From assembly GCA_031399025.1 (NCBI GenBank), contig JANNOJ010000024.1, forward strand, positions 4,004 through 68,003: 64,000 nucleotides of DNA. Reading direction: 5' to 3'. Source of the DNA: CBDBZL01 sp031399025 (GTDB lineage Bacteria > Pseudomonadota > Alphaproteobacteria > Sphingomonadales > Sphingomonadaceae). A program made the position numbers and the translations under genes. Shown here in pieces: positions 56,859 through 64,000 of this stretch. The number at the start of each line of letters is the position of its first letter. Positions within the stretch are counted from its first letter, which is position 1. Below the pieces are notes generated by a model that was not told where the DNA came from, did no database searches, and saw only the letters and a program-made list of their open reading frames with translations.

Positions 56859-56909
56859 CCCCGCCATGGCGGGGCACCGTAAGGCTCAGCCCGCCCAAGG
56901 CTGGGCCTT
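56859..56909 (+). terminator. Two adjacent stem-loops between acpP and fabF
   Basis: 56859-56874 is a perfect 16-bp palindrome (CCCCGCCATGGCGGGG). 56881-56909 folds as an 11-bp stem (AAGGCTCAGCC with GGCTGGGCCTT, one G-U) with a 7-nt loop, followed by TTTCGCGATTTT. The second could be a weak terminator that lets part of the transcription through, consistent with much higher need for AcpP than FabF. Partial termination is inference. Confidence 0.5.
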
Positions 56910-56929
56910 TCGCGATTTTGGAGAAGACA

Positions 56930-58189
56930 ATGCGTCGTGTGGTTGTAACCGGACTTGGCCTCGTCACCCCGCTGGGGGCCGATGTGGAGACGGTCTGGGC
57001 CAACCTCATCGCCGGGCGCAGCGGCATCGGGCCGATTACCCGCTTCGACGCATCCGACCAGAAGTGCCGGATCGCGGGCGAGGTCAAGCCCAAGGACCAC
57101 CCCTGGGGCTTCGATCCCGACCTGCGCGTGGACCACAAGGTCCAGCGCCAGGTCGATCCGTTCATCATCTACGGCATCGATGCCGCAGGCCAGGCGCTCG
57201 AGCATGCGGGCCTGGTCGAGATGGACCATGCGACCAAGCTGCGCACCGGCTGCTCGATCGGCTCCGGCATCGGCGGGCTGCCGGGAATCGAGCTGGAATC
57301 GGTCAATCTGCACGAGCGCGGGCCGGGCCGGGTAAGCCCGCACTTCGTCCACGGGCGGCTGATCAACCTCATCTCGGGCCAGGTCTCGATCAAGTATGGC
57401 CTGATGGGCCCCAACCATTCGGTAGTGACCGCCTGTTCCACCGGCGCGCATTCGATCGGCGATGCCGCGCGGATGATCCGCGACGATGATGCCGACATCA
57501 TGCTGGCCGGCGGGGCGGAGGGCACGGTCAACCCGCTCGGCGTCGCCGGTTTCGCCCAGGCGCGCGCGCTCAACACCGCCATGAACGATCGGCCGGAACA
57601 GGCCAGCCGGCCCTACGACAAGGGCCGCGACGGCTTCGTGATGGGCGAGGGCGCAGGCGTCGTGGTGCTCGAGGAACTGGAGCATGCCCGAGCGCGCGGG
57701 GCGACGCTCTATGCCGAGGTGGTGGGCTATGGCCTGTCGGGCGACGCCCATCACGTCACTGCCCCGCATCCCGACGGTTTGGGCGCCGAGATCGCCATGC
57801 GCATGGCGCTCAAGAAGGCCGGCATGGGGCCGGGCGACATCGACTATGTCAACGCCCACGGCACCTCGACCATGGCCGACACCATCGAACTGGCCGCGGT
57901 GAAACGGGTGCTGGGCGACGATCTCGCCGGCGCCTCAATGAGCAGCACCAAATCGGCGATCGGCCACCTGCTGGGCGGCGCGGGTGCGGTCGAAAGCATC
58001 TTCTGCATCCTCGCCATGCGCGACCAGATCGTCCCGCCCACGCTGAACCTCGATGATCCCGACGAGGGCTGCGAGGGCGTCGATCTGGTGCCGCACGTGG
58101 CGCGCGAGCGGCCGGTGCGCGCGGCGATCAACAACAGCTTCGGCTTTGGCGGGACCAATGCCAGCCTGGTGCTGAAGCGGGTCGAATAG
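56930..58189 (+). CDS. fabF: Beta-ketoacyl-ACP synthase II
   Basis: A 419-residue condensing enzyme of fatty acid elongation. The Cys-His-His triad is C169 (VVTACSTGAH), H310 (NAHGTSTMADT) and H346 (SAIGHLLGGAG); NNSFGFGGTNAS ends the domain. The ATG at 56930 follows GGAGA; the TTG at 56918 is not needed. Confidence 0.96.
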   Translation: MRRVVVTGLGLVTPLGADVETVWANLIAGRSGIGPITRFDASDQKCRIAGEVKPKDHPWGFDPDLRVDHKVQRQVDPFIIYGIDAAGQALEHAGLVEMDHATKLRTGCSIGSGIGGLPGIELESVNLHERGPGRVSPHFVHGRLINLISGQVSIKYGLMGPNHSVVTACSTGAHSIGDAARMIRDDDADIMLAGGAEGTVNPLGVAGFAQARALNTAMNDRPEQASRPYDKGRDGFVMGEGAGVVVLEELEHARARGATLYAEVVGYGLSGDAHHVTAPHPDGLGAEIAMRMALKKAGMGPGDIDYVNAHGTSTMADTIELAAVKRVLGDDLAGASMSSTKSAIGHLLGGAGAVESIFCILAMRDQIVPPTLNLDDPDEGCEGVDLVPHVARERPVRAAINNSFGFGGTNASLVLKRVE

Positions 58190-58190
58190 C

Positions 58191-59162
58191 GTGCCGCGTC
58201 GTGGGTGCATGGCCGCCACGCTGCTGGCGCTGATGGTGCTCGCCGCCGCCGGATGGTTCGCCCTTGGCTGGTACGGCGGCGCGGCAATCGAGGAGGACAC
58301 CGCTTTCATCGTGCCGCAGGGCGCGTCGCTGACCGCGGTGGCGCAGAAGCTGGAAGCGGAAGGGCACATCGCCTCGGCCGATGCCTTCCTGCTGCGCGCC
58401 AGGGTGCTGGGCGGGGGCGATCCGATCCAGGCGGGCGAGTTCCTGCTGCCGGCCGGAACGAGCCCGGCCGGGATGCTCGACACCTTCCGGCACGGCGAGG
58501 TCGTGCGCCGCTTCGTCACCATCCCCGAAGGCCTGCCCTCGATCATGGTGCACGAGCGGCTGATGGCGGAGGAGCTGCTCACCGGCGACATCCCGGTGCC
58601 GCCCGAAGGCTCGGTACTGCCCGAGAGCTACGATTTCGAGCGCGGCGAGACGCGCGCCGCGGTGCTGGCGCGGATGCAGGCGGCGATGGACGAAGCGCTC
58701 GCCGCGGCCTGGGCGAACCGGGCGGCGGGGATCGCCGTGAGAACGCCGCGCGAAGCGCTGATCCTCGCCTCGATCGTCGAGAAGGAAACGGGCGTCGCGC
58801 GCGAGCGGCGGATGGTGGCCGGGCTCTATTCCAACCGCCTCAAGCTGGGCATGATGCTCCAGGCCGATCCGACGATCATCTATCCCATCACCCGCGGCAA
58901 GCCGCTCGGCCGCCGCATCCGCCGGTCCGAAATCCGCGCGGTGAATGGCTACAACACCTACACCATGGCCGGCTTGCCCGAAGGCCCGATCGCCAACCCG
59001 GGGCGCGCGGCGATCGAGGCGGTGCTCGATCCGGCTGAAACCCGGGCGCTGTACATGGTCGCCGACGGCAGCGGCGGCCACGCCTTCGCCGAAACCCTCG
59101 CCGAGCACAATTCCAACGTCGCCAAGTGGTTCGCCCTGCGCCGGGCGCGGGGCGAGCTGTAG
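58191..59162 (+). CDS. mltG: Endolytic murein transglycosylase MltG
   Basis: A 323-residue inner-membrane enzyme that cuts nascent glycan strands and limits their length. It has one membrane helix (residues 8-29), a LysM-like segment (IVPQGASLTAVAQKL), and the YceG domain with catalytic E197 in LASIVEKETGVARER. Start is GTG at 58191, one base after fabF stop. fabF-mltG is a common alphaproteobacterial order. Confidence 0.93.
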   Translation: MPRRGCMAATLLALMVLAAAGWFALGWYGGAAIEEDTAFIVPQGASLTAVAQKLEAEGHIASADAFLLRARVLGGGDPIQAGEFLLPAGTSPAGMLDTFRHGEVVRRFVTIPEGLPSIMVHERLMAEELLTGDIPVPPEGSVLPESYDFERGETRAAVLARMQAAMDEALAAAWANRAAGIAVRTPREALILASIVEKETGVARERRMVAGLYSNRLKLGMMLQADPTIIYPITRGKPLGRRIRRSEIRAVNGYNTYTMAGLPEGPIANPGRAAIEAVLDPAETRALYMVADGSGGHAFAETLAEHNSNVAKWFALRRARGEL

Positions 59163-59179
59163 CGCCGCCGCGCGCGCCG

Positions 59180-59689
59180 GTGACCCCCGCCCCGCTCATC
59201 CTCACCGCCGAGCTGCCGCCCGACCTGCAGGCATGGGCGTCGGGCCTGCGCCGGGCGTATTTCCCACCCGAGCGCAATCAGCTCGACGCCCACGTCACCT
59301 TGTTCCACGCGCTCCCGCCCATCTGCGAAGCCGAACTGCGCGAGCGCTGCGCCGTGCTTGCCCGCGAACATCCGCCGGTCGGCGCCCGGCTCGAAGGACT
59401 CATGAAGCTGGGCAAGGGCACCGCGCTGGCGCTCGCCAGCCCGGCCATGCTGGCCCTGCGCGATGAGCTTGCCGCGCGCTTCCACACTCTGCTGACCCCG
59501 CAGGACGCCCACCCGCCGCGCCTTCATGTCACCATCCAGAACAAGGTGAGCCTTGCGGAGGCCAAGGCCTTGCAGGCAGTGCTGGCGCCGCAGATCCGGC
59601 CGCGCGCCTTCGCCTTCATCGGCCTGGCGCTGCACGCCTATCGCGGCGGGCCGTGGGAGTTGCGCAAACGCTGGTCTTTTCGCGGTTGA
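59180..59689 (+). CDS. 2'-5' RNA ligase-like 2H phosphoesterase
   Basis: A 169-residue protein with two HxT motifs: H38-T40 in DAHVTLFHAL and H116-T118 in RLHVTIQNK, the two catalytic halves of the 2H fold. GTG at 59180 is chosen because it begins at a typical LILTAELPPDLQAW start. Members hydrolyse or ligate 2',5'-linked or cyclic phosphates in RNA or nucleotides. Substrate unknown. Confidence 0.85.
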   Translation: MTPAPLILTAELPPDLQAWASGLRRAYFPPERNQLDAHVTLFHALPPICEAELRERCAVLAREHPPVGARLEGLMKLGKGTALALASPAMLALRDELAARFHTLLTPQDAHPPRLHVTIQNKVSLAEAKALQAVLAPQIRPRAFAFIGLALHAYRGGPWELRKRWSFRG

Positions 59690-59756
59690 CCCGCCACAGC
59701 GGCGGCCGTAGACGCGCCCGCCTGCGCGGGCCAAGTGATGCCCGGGCAAGGCGCAT

Positions 59757-59833
59757 GGCGGAGTAGCTCAGCCGGTTAGAGCAGCGGAATCATAATCCGC
59801 GTGTCGGGGGTTCGAGTCCCTCCTCCGCTACCA
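59757..59833 (+). tRNA. tRNA-Met (CAU)
   Basis: Acceptor GGCGGAG/CTCCGCT (with a G-U first pair), D arm with GCTC...GAGC, anticodon stem GCGGA/TCCGC with CAT at 59791-59793, T arm GGGGG TTCGAGT CCCTC, and encoded CCA at 59831-59833. Full length 77. The loop and body fit elongator tRNA-Met rather than an initiator; tRNA-Ile2 with modified CAU is a remote alternative. Confidence 0.92.
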
Positions 59834-60196
59834 CCCAACTCCCGGACGCTTCCACAACCGTTCGTCCACGCCCACAAAGCATCGATAAAGCAGAGGGTTG
59901 TGAGCGGTCCGGTCCGCATGGCCCCGGCCGCTTCCACATGCAGCCAAGTCTGGCGGGTCGCTTGACGCTGGTGCGAAAAACCGGGATCAGCGCACGATCC
60001 GGCTCGTTTGAAGCGAGTCGCGTCCCGCCTGGAGCGTGGCGTTTTTCCGGCGTTGGGCGACAAGTCGATGCACGAGATCTCACCACCCGACGTGCTGGCG
60101 ACGGATCGCGAAACCGAGCATCCCCGCGCTCATGGGATCAGCGGCGTTGGGGGGCGCAAGCTCGGCCCGCCGGATACGAGCTGGCGCAACTGAGCC
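59834..60196. other. Intergenic, no gene seen
   Basis: 363 bp between tRNA-Met and the zinc-ribbon gene. Open frames here have no ribosome site or protein-like sequence. It presumably carries the promoter for the zinc-ribbon and iron-sulfur genes; no clear element was found. Confidence 0.5.
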
Positions 60197-60439
60197 ATGA
60201 GCGAGGATAGCTGCATCAGATGCGGCGGCGAACTGGTCGCCGGCTCGCTCGCCACGAAGGACAGCTATTACCAGGTCGCCGCCGCGCAATGGCTCGAAGG
60301 CCGGCCGGAAAAGAGCGTGTGGTCGGGGCTGAAGACCAGCGACCGCCTGATGCTGCCGGTCGCGGTCTATTGCTGCAAGGGCTGCGGCCGGCTGGAGCTG
60401 TTTGCCGAGCCGGCCGAGAACGGCGCCCGGCTAGGCTGA
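60197..60439 (+). CDS. Small zinc-ribbon-like protein
   Basis: An 80-residue protein with C6-x2-C9 and C61-x2-C64 (plus C60), a zinc-ribbon spacing. The middle has a tryptophan-containing segment (QWLEGRPEKSVWSGLK). No family name is certain. It is 3 bp upstream of the iron-sulfur gene, so they are probably cotranscribed. Confidence 0.72.
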   Translation: MSEDSCIRCGGELVAGSLATKDSYYQVAAAQWLEGRPEKSVWSGLKTSDRLMLPVAVYCCKGCGRLELFAEPAENGARLG

Positions 60440-60442
60440 GCC

Positions 60443-60997
60443 ATGGTCGGCCTCATCGTCAACGGCCGCGCGCTCGATTTCGCGCTCGATCCAGCCATGC
60501 CGCTGCTGTGGGTGCTGCGCGACGCGGCCAATCTCACGGGCACGAAGTACGGCTGCGGGGTGGGCGATTGCGGCGCCTGCATGGTGCTCGTCGACGGCGC
60601 GGCGCTGCGCTCGTGCCTGGTCACGCTCGCCGATGCCGAGGGGCGGGCGGTCATCACCATCGAGGGCCTGTCGCGCGATCGCTCACACCCGGTGCAGCAG
60701 GCGCTGGTGGCCGAACAGGCGATCCAGTGCGGCTTCTGCACGCCGGGCATCGCCATCGCCGCCGCGGCGCTGCTGCGGCGCAATGCCGATCCCTCGGCCG
60801 ACGAGATCAGGGCGGCGATCCCCAATCTGTGCCCCTGCGGCGTCTTCCCCCGGCTGGTGCGGGCGATCGAACTGGCGGCGCGGGTGGCGCGGCGCGAGCA
60901 GCGCTTGAGCGCGGCGCCGGCGCCGGGCATCGAGCTGGAAGATGCGGCTGCGGCCGTCCCGGCATTGCGCGTACCGGGAACCGAGCAGGAGCCGTGA
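60443..60997 (+). CDS. Orphan [2Fe-2S] protein (molybdenum-hydroxylase small-subunit type)
   Basis: A 184-residue protein with the two clusters of xanthine-oxidase-type small subunits: C38, C43, C46 and C58 for the first, C96, C99, C130 and C132 for the second. The usual NLCRCG is NLCPCG, with all cysteines kept. The C-terminal 50 residues are extra. No molybdopterin or FAD partner is next to it, so it may serve a remote large subunit or another oxidoreductase. Similar to IorA (isoquinoline oxidoreductase). Confidence 0.82.
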   Translation: MVGLIVNGRALDFALDPAMPLLWVLRDAANLTGTKYGCGVGDCGACMVLVDGAALRSCLVTLADAEGRAVITIEGLSRDRSHPVQQALVAEQAIQCGFCTPGIAIAAAALLRRNADPSADEIRAAIPNLCPCGVFPRLVRAIELAARVARREQRLSAAPAPGIELEDAAAAVPALRVPGTEQEP

Positions 60998-61175
60998 CGG
61001 GTACGCGGCCGACTTAGCCGTCGCGCGCCCCGCGATCGCGGACATGGCTCGGCCGCAATTACGCCATCGGGACGCAACGCTTGCGCGGAACTGTCACATT
61101 TGCCAACCGTCCTGCTTCCAACCGGGTGCGCCAGCCGCTACCGGCGGCAACGAGCGAAAAGGCGAGTGGCGACAC

Positions 61176-61808
61176 ATGAAGGGCAATGAATTGGCCGCGA
61201 GCGACGGTGCGGCACGCCTCGGCCAGCGGGTCAAGCGGGCGCTTGGCCCGGCGGGGGTGTTCCTGCGCGGGTTCATCGAGGAGCCGCGCATGGTCGGCTC
61301 GATCATCCCCTCCTCGCGCGCGGTGATCCAGGCCATGCTCGCGCGGGTCGACTGGAGCCGCTGCCGCCTGTTCGTCGAATACGGGCCGGGCGTGGGGACC
61401 TTCTGCCGCCCGGTGCTCGACCGCCTGCCGCGCGACGGTCACCTGCTGGTGATCGATACGAACCCGTTGTTTATCGACTATCTGCGCCGAACCATCGGCG
61501 ATTCGCGCTTTACCGCGGTGCTCGGCTCGGCCGAGGAGGTGGAGGACATCATCGCCGCCTGTGGTCACGAGGGTGCCGATATCGTGCTCTCGGGCCTGCC
61601 GTTCTCCACGCTCCCCGAAGGCGTGGGTCCGAAGATCGTCGCCGCCACCGAACGGGTGATCCGCCCGGGCGGGGCCTTCCTCACCTATCAGTTCAGCGGT
61701 GCCGCACGCGATCTGACGCTGCGTCATTTCCACCGGGTGGAGACCGACTTTGTCTGGGTGAACGTGCCGCCCTGCCTGCTTGCCTGGGGGTGGAAGGACG
61801 CGGCCTGA
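61176..61808 (+). CDS. SAM-dependent methyltransferase (phospholipid N-methyltransferase-like)
   Basis: A 210-residue protein. The SAM loop is LFVEYGPGVGTFCRPVLDRL. The N-terminal block FLRGFIEEPRMVGSIIPSSR and ADIVLSGLPFSTLPEG are typical of the PmtA-like group (rRNA-adenine-dimethylase-like fold) that methylates phosphatidylethanolamine. Substrate is inference. Start is ATG at 61176. 56 bp later the convergent membrane gene ends. Confidence 0.8.
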   Translation: MKGNELAASDGAARLGQRVKRALGPAGVFLRGFIEEPRMVGSIIPSSRAVIQAMLARVDWSRCRLFVEYGPGVGTFCRPVLDRLPRDGHLLVIDTNPLFIDYLRRTIGDSRFTAVLGSAEEVEDIIAACGHEGADIVLSGLPFSTLPEGVGPKIVAATERVIRPGGAFLTYQFSGAARDLTLRHFHRVETDFVWVNVPPCLLAWGWKDAA

Positions 61809-61864
61809 CGGCCCGCCGTTTCGCGCAGGTTGGCCAGCCGCAGCCAATCAGCGCCAGGTTTCGC

Positions 61865-62698
61865 TCAGCTGGGCGCCCGAGCCGCCGCCAATTGCTGATG
61901 CAGCGAAACCAGGATGCCGCTCATCACCATCGCCACCGCCGCCCCGACCAGGCCGTTGACCAGCCCGCCGAACAGCGCCGCGGCGGACCCAGCGCCCAGC
62001 ACCGCACCGATTACTCCCAGCACCCCGAACAGCAGCAGGCTGATGACCAGATAGGCGATCACCAGCAGCAGGTAGAAGCCGAAGATGGGCGAGCCGTGCG
62101 GCTTGGTCAGCAGCCACGAGCGCCGCAGCGCGGTGACCGGATTGCGCACGCCTTCGAGCACCACCACCGGCAGGGTGAGCGACAGCCGGGTCATCACGTA
62201 GAGCACCCCGACGAACAATACGGCGAACAGCACGATCCCCACGACCGCCGACAAACCCGCGCCGCCGACCGCTCCGAGACCAGCCGCCAGAACGCCGACC
62301 ACCAGTGAAAACAGCACCGCGATCGCCAGATAGGCGACCAGGAACAGCAGGGTTGCACCGATGATGGTGGGCAGGCAGCGGAGCCCCAGCATGATCGCCT
62401 CGCCCACCGTAGGTCGGTCCTCGCCGATCAGCGCCACCATCGCGCCGTAGCCGATGAACTGCAGCACGAGGCTGGCAAGCCCGTAGGTCAGCAACGGCAC
62501 GATCCGGGCCTGCATGGCGCGCGACAAGCTCTCCGGGTCTTCGCTGAGCGCCGCCCAGTCGAGCGTTTCGGGCATCAGGAGCGCGAACAGCAACGCGGGG
62601 AGCAGCAGGAACACGCCGGCGATGATCGCCAGCAGCTGGAGGTTGGCCCGGCCGAGCGCCATCGCCTGCGACCAGGTGCGGTTCATGTTGAATGGCAT
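61865..62698 (-). CDS. Glycerophosphoryl diester phosphodiesterase membrane-domain-like protein
   Basis: A 277-residue integral membrane protein with about six hydrophobic segments and no enzyme motif. The MPFNMNRTWSQAMALGRANL start and the RSWLLTKPHGSPIFGFYLLL block are typical of the DUF-type GDPD membrane domain proteins of sphingomonads. No catalytic domain is attached. Start at 62698 is preferred; the frame continues upstream without conservation. Divergent from lipB (86 bp). Confidence 0.75.
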   Translation of the reverse strand: MPFNMNRTWSQAMALGRANLQLLAIIAGVFLLLPALLFALLMPETLDWAALSEDPESLSRAMQARIVPLLTYGLASLVLQFIGYGAMVALIGEDRPTVGEAIMLGLRCLPTIIGATLLFLVAYLAIAVLFSLVVGVLAAGLGAVGGAGLSAVVGIVLFAVLFVGVLYVMTRLSLTLPVVVLEGVRNPVTALRRSWLLTKPHGSPIFGFYLLLVIAYLVISLLLFGVLGVIGAVLGAGSAAALFGGLVNGLVGAAVAMVMSGILVSLHQQLAAARAPS

Positions 62699-62784
62699 GA
62701 CAAATGTCTGTGGCCCCCGCTGGCTGGCGCGCGAAGCCCCTTGATAAACCGCCCGGCGCGTTCCACGCAATCGCGGGCAGGACC

Positions 62785-63498
62785 ATGATTGCGGACAGCA
62801 CCATCGAGATTGCCGGCCAGAGTGCCGGCCAGAGTGCCGGCCATGACGGCGAGATCGAGTGGCGAGCGTCGCCGGCGCCGGTGCCTTACCGTCAGGCGCT
62901 CGCCGAGCAGGAGGCGCGCGTCCGGGCAATCCGTGGCGGCGAGGCGCGCGAGTTGGTCTGGCTGCTCGAGCATCCGCCGGTATATACCGCCGGCACCAGC
63001 GCGGGACCCGGCGAGCTCATCGATCCCCGCTTCGAGGTGATCGTCACCGGGCGGGGCGGGCGCTACACCTATCACGGTCCGGGACAGAGGATCGGCTACG
63101 TGCTGCTCGATCTCACGCGGCGCGGGCGGGATGTGCGCCGCTTCGTCCATGGGCTTGAGGCATGGCTGATCGCCACGCTGGCCGATGTCGGCGTCGAGGC
63201 CTGGGCGGTGCCGGAGCGCGTCGGCATCTGGACGCGCGATGTCGATGGACGCGAGGCCAAGATCGGTGCCATCGGCGTGCGGGTGACCAGGTGGGTGACG
63301 CTGCATGGCTTTGCCGTGAACCTCGCGCCGGACCTTGCGCATTTCACCGGCATCGTGCCGTGCGGGATCAGCGACCTGGGCGTCACCAGCCTGGCGCGGC
63401 TCGGCCTTGCCCTTGCGCCGCAGGAGTGGGATGCGGCATTGCGCGCCCGGGCCGAAGGGTTCCTGGCCACCCTCGCCCCGACGGAGACGACCGCTTGA
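62785..63498 (+). CDS. lipB: Octanoyltransferase
   Basis: Moves octanoyl from ACP to lipoyl domains. 237 residues. Catalytic K159 (EAKIGAIGVRV) and C193 (VPCGISDLG) are 34 apart as in E. coli (135/169). LLEHPPVYTAG and GRGGRYTYHGPGQ are also typical. The ATG at 62785 with CAGGA upstream is preferred to 62704. A short repeat in its first 20 codons encodes GQSAGQSAG. The stop overlaps the next gene (TGATG). Confidence 0.95.
   Translation: MIADSTIEIAGQSAGQSAGHDGEIEWRASPAPVPYRQALAEQEARVRAIRGGEARELVWLLEHPPVYTAGTSAGPGELIDPRFEVIVTGRGGRYTYHGPGQRIGYVLLDLTRRGRDVRRFVHGLEAWLIATLADVGVEAWAVPERVGIWTRDVDGREAKIGAIGVRVTRWVTLHGFAVNLAPDLAHFTGIVPCGISDLGVTSLARLGLALAPQEWDAALRARAEGFLATLAPTETTA
62811..62843 (+). repeat. 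12-bp tandem repeat in lipB start
   Basis: TGCCGGCCAGAG is present 2.75 times in tandem. It keeps frame and encodes the GQSA repeats near the LipB N-terminus, outside the catalytic core. Confidence 0.7.
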
Positions 63499-63830
63499 TG
63501 CGCATCCTCGCCCTGGCAGCTCTGCCGCTCCTGCCGTTGCTCGCCGCCTGCACGGACGAACGCGCGCCGTCGCCCCAAGGCGAGGCAGCACCGATCGGCG
63601 AGGTGCTGGAAGGCTCGATCAGCGACGAGATGATCGCTTACGATCGCCTGCGCTCGCAACCGCCGCTGGTCGCCCCGCCGCCGACCGAGGCAACCTCTGT
63701 TGGCCTGCCCGCGGGAGCCGGGCCGAATACCGCACCGGAGGCGCCGGGCGAAGACGGCGAGCCGGCAGGCGCGACGCCCATCCGCGAGGCGCCGGTCGGC
63801 GATGCTCCCGCGCCAGTCCCGCCAGCCTAG
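63498..63830 (+). CDS. Small lipoprotein, unknown function
   Basis: A 110-residue protein with a lipobox LAAC (C18) after a short signal (MRILALAALPLLPLL). The rest is Pro/Glu/Ala-rich and acidic. It is coupled to lipB by TGATG. No family is recognised. Confidence 0.7.
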   Translation: MRILALAALPLLPLLAACTDERAPSPQGEAAPIGEVLEGSISDEMIAYDRLRSQPPLVAPPPTEATSVGLPAGAGPNTAPEAPGEDGEPAGATPIREAPVGDAPAPVPPA

Positions 63831-63862
63831 ACCGGCAGCCTCCGGGCTTCGCGCCGACCGGA

Positions 63863-64000
63863 CTAGGTTCTGGACTCATAAGCTCTGAGCCATAGTCGGG
63901 TTGAAGCGATCAGCACGGCGGCGAGGAAGTTTCGGGCCAGCTTGTCGAAGCGGGTTGCGATGCGCCGGAAGTGCTTGAGCTTGCAGAAGTATCGCTCGAC
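63863..64000 (-). CDS. IS5-family transposase, C-terminal end (cut by window edge)
   Basis: The last 45 codons of a transposase on the minus strand: ERYFCKLKHFRRIATRFDKL followed by ARNFLAAVLIAST, the YREK-domain end pattern of IS5-family DDE enzymes. The TAG stop lies at 63863-63865 at the very end of the element. The rest of the gene is outside the window. Confidence 0.85.
   Translation of the reverse strand, partial: VERYFCKLKHFRRIATRFDKLARNFLAAVLIASTRLWLRAYESRT
63863..64000. mobile_element. Right-edge insertion sequence, IS5 family
   Basis: The element starts close to 63867 (GTTCTGGACTCATAAGC, the likely terminal inverted repeat). The four bases CTAG at 63863-63866 match the YTAR target preferred by IS5 and may be the target duplication. 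It sits 32 bp after the lipoprotein gene. Its left terminus is outside the window. Confidence 0.6.

Overview
This is a GC-rich chromosomal segment from an alphaproteobacterium, most probably a carotenoid-producing member of the Sphingomonadales (Sphingomonadaceae/Erythrobacteraceae type). The evidence is the crtB/crtI/crtY set, a TonB-dependent receptor, SapC- and MipA-type envelope proteins, SIMPL-domain and LapA proteins, the trpF-trpB-trpA-accD-folC order, and a palindromic repeat of the kind scattered through sphingomonad genomes. No species can be named from sequence alone.

Region 1 (1-7592) is the right end of an integrated phage-like element. On the minus strand it carries a primase/helicase, a small terminase, an AT-rich cargo gene, a large terminase, a gene with a possible helix-turn-helix, and a portal gene that runs off the left edge. 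Two small genes lie on the plus strand. The element stops at a 52-nt 3' fragment of a tRNA-Gln(CUG) gene, the expected form of an attachment site. The 3' end of the primase gene contains a helically phased array of GTGC repeats that looks like a replication-origin iteron array. Primase directly followed by terminase and portal, with no lysis, tail or large regulatory region between, fits a compact prophage or a capsid-forming phage satellite; the window cannot separate these.

Region 2 (7593-33500) is core and niche metabolism: a TonB-dependent receptor with a PhoD-type phosphatase, Dps, 6-phosphogluconolactonase, NUDIX, DNA polymerase IV, an MFS exporter, GlpD, a biotin-dependent carboxylase subunit, the carotenoid genes (with a LOG-family gene between crtI and crtB), MipA, SapC, an FAD-linked oxidoreductase, a DEAD-box helicase, an AmpG-like permease, a pseudouridine synthase and RsmD.

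Region 3 (33500-52710) holds a small secreted protein, a UvrD/PcrA helicase, a nuclease-linker-lamin-tail fusion, folC, accD, trpA, a 65-aa membrane gene coupled between trpA and trpB, trpF, SIMPL, VOC, pyrF, lapA, purB, oxyR, rnd, a membrane protein and aspS. The aspS frame is broken by one extra C in a C run.

Region 4 (52711-64000) has a three-subunit molybdenum hydroxylase of the PaoABC type, divergent acpP-fabF-mltG, a 2H-type RNA ligase, tRNA-Met, a zinc-ribbon protein, an orphan [2Fe-2S] protein, a methyltransferase, a membrane protein, lipB with a small lipoprotein, and the end of an IS5-family insertion sequence cut by the right edge.
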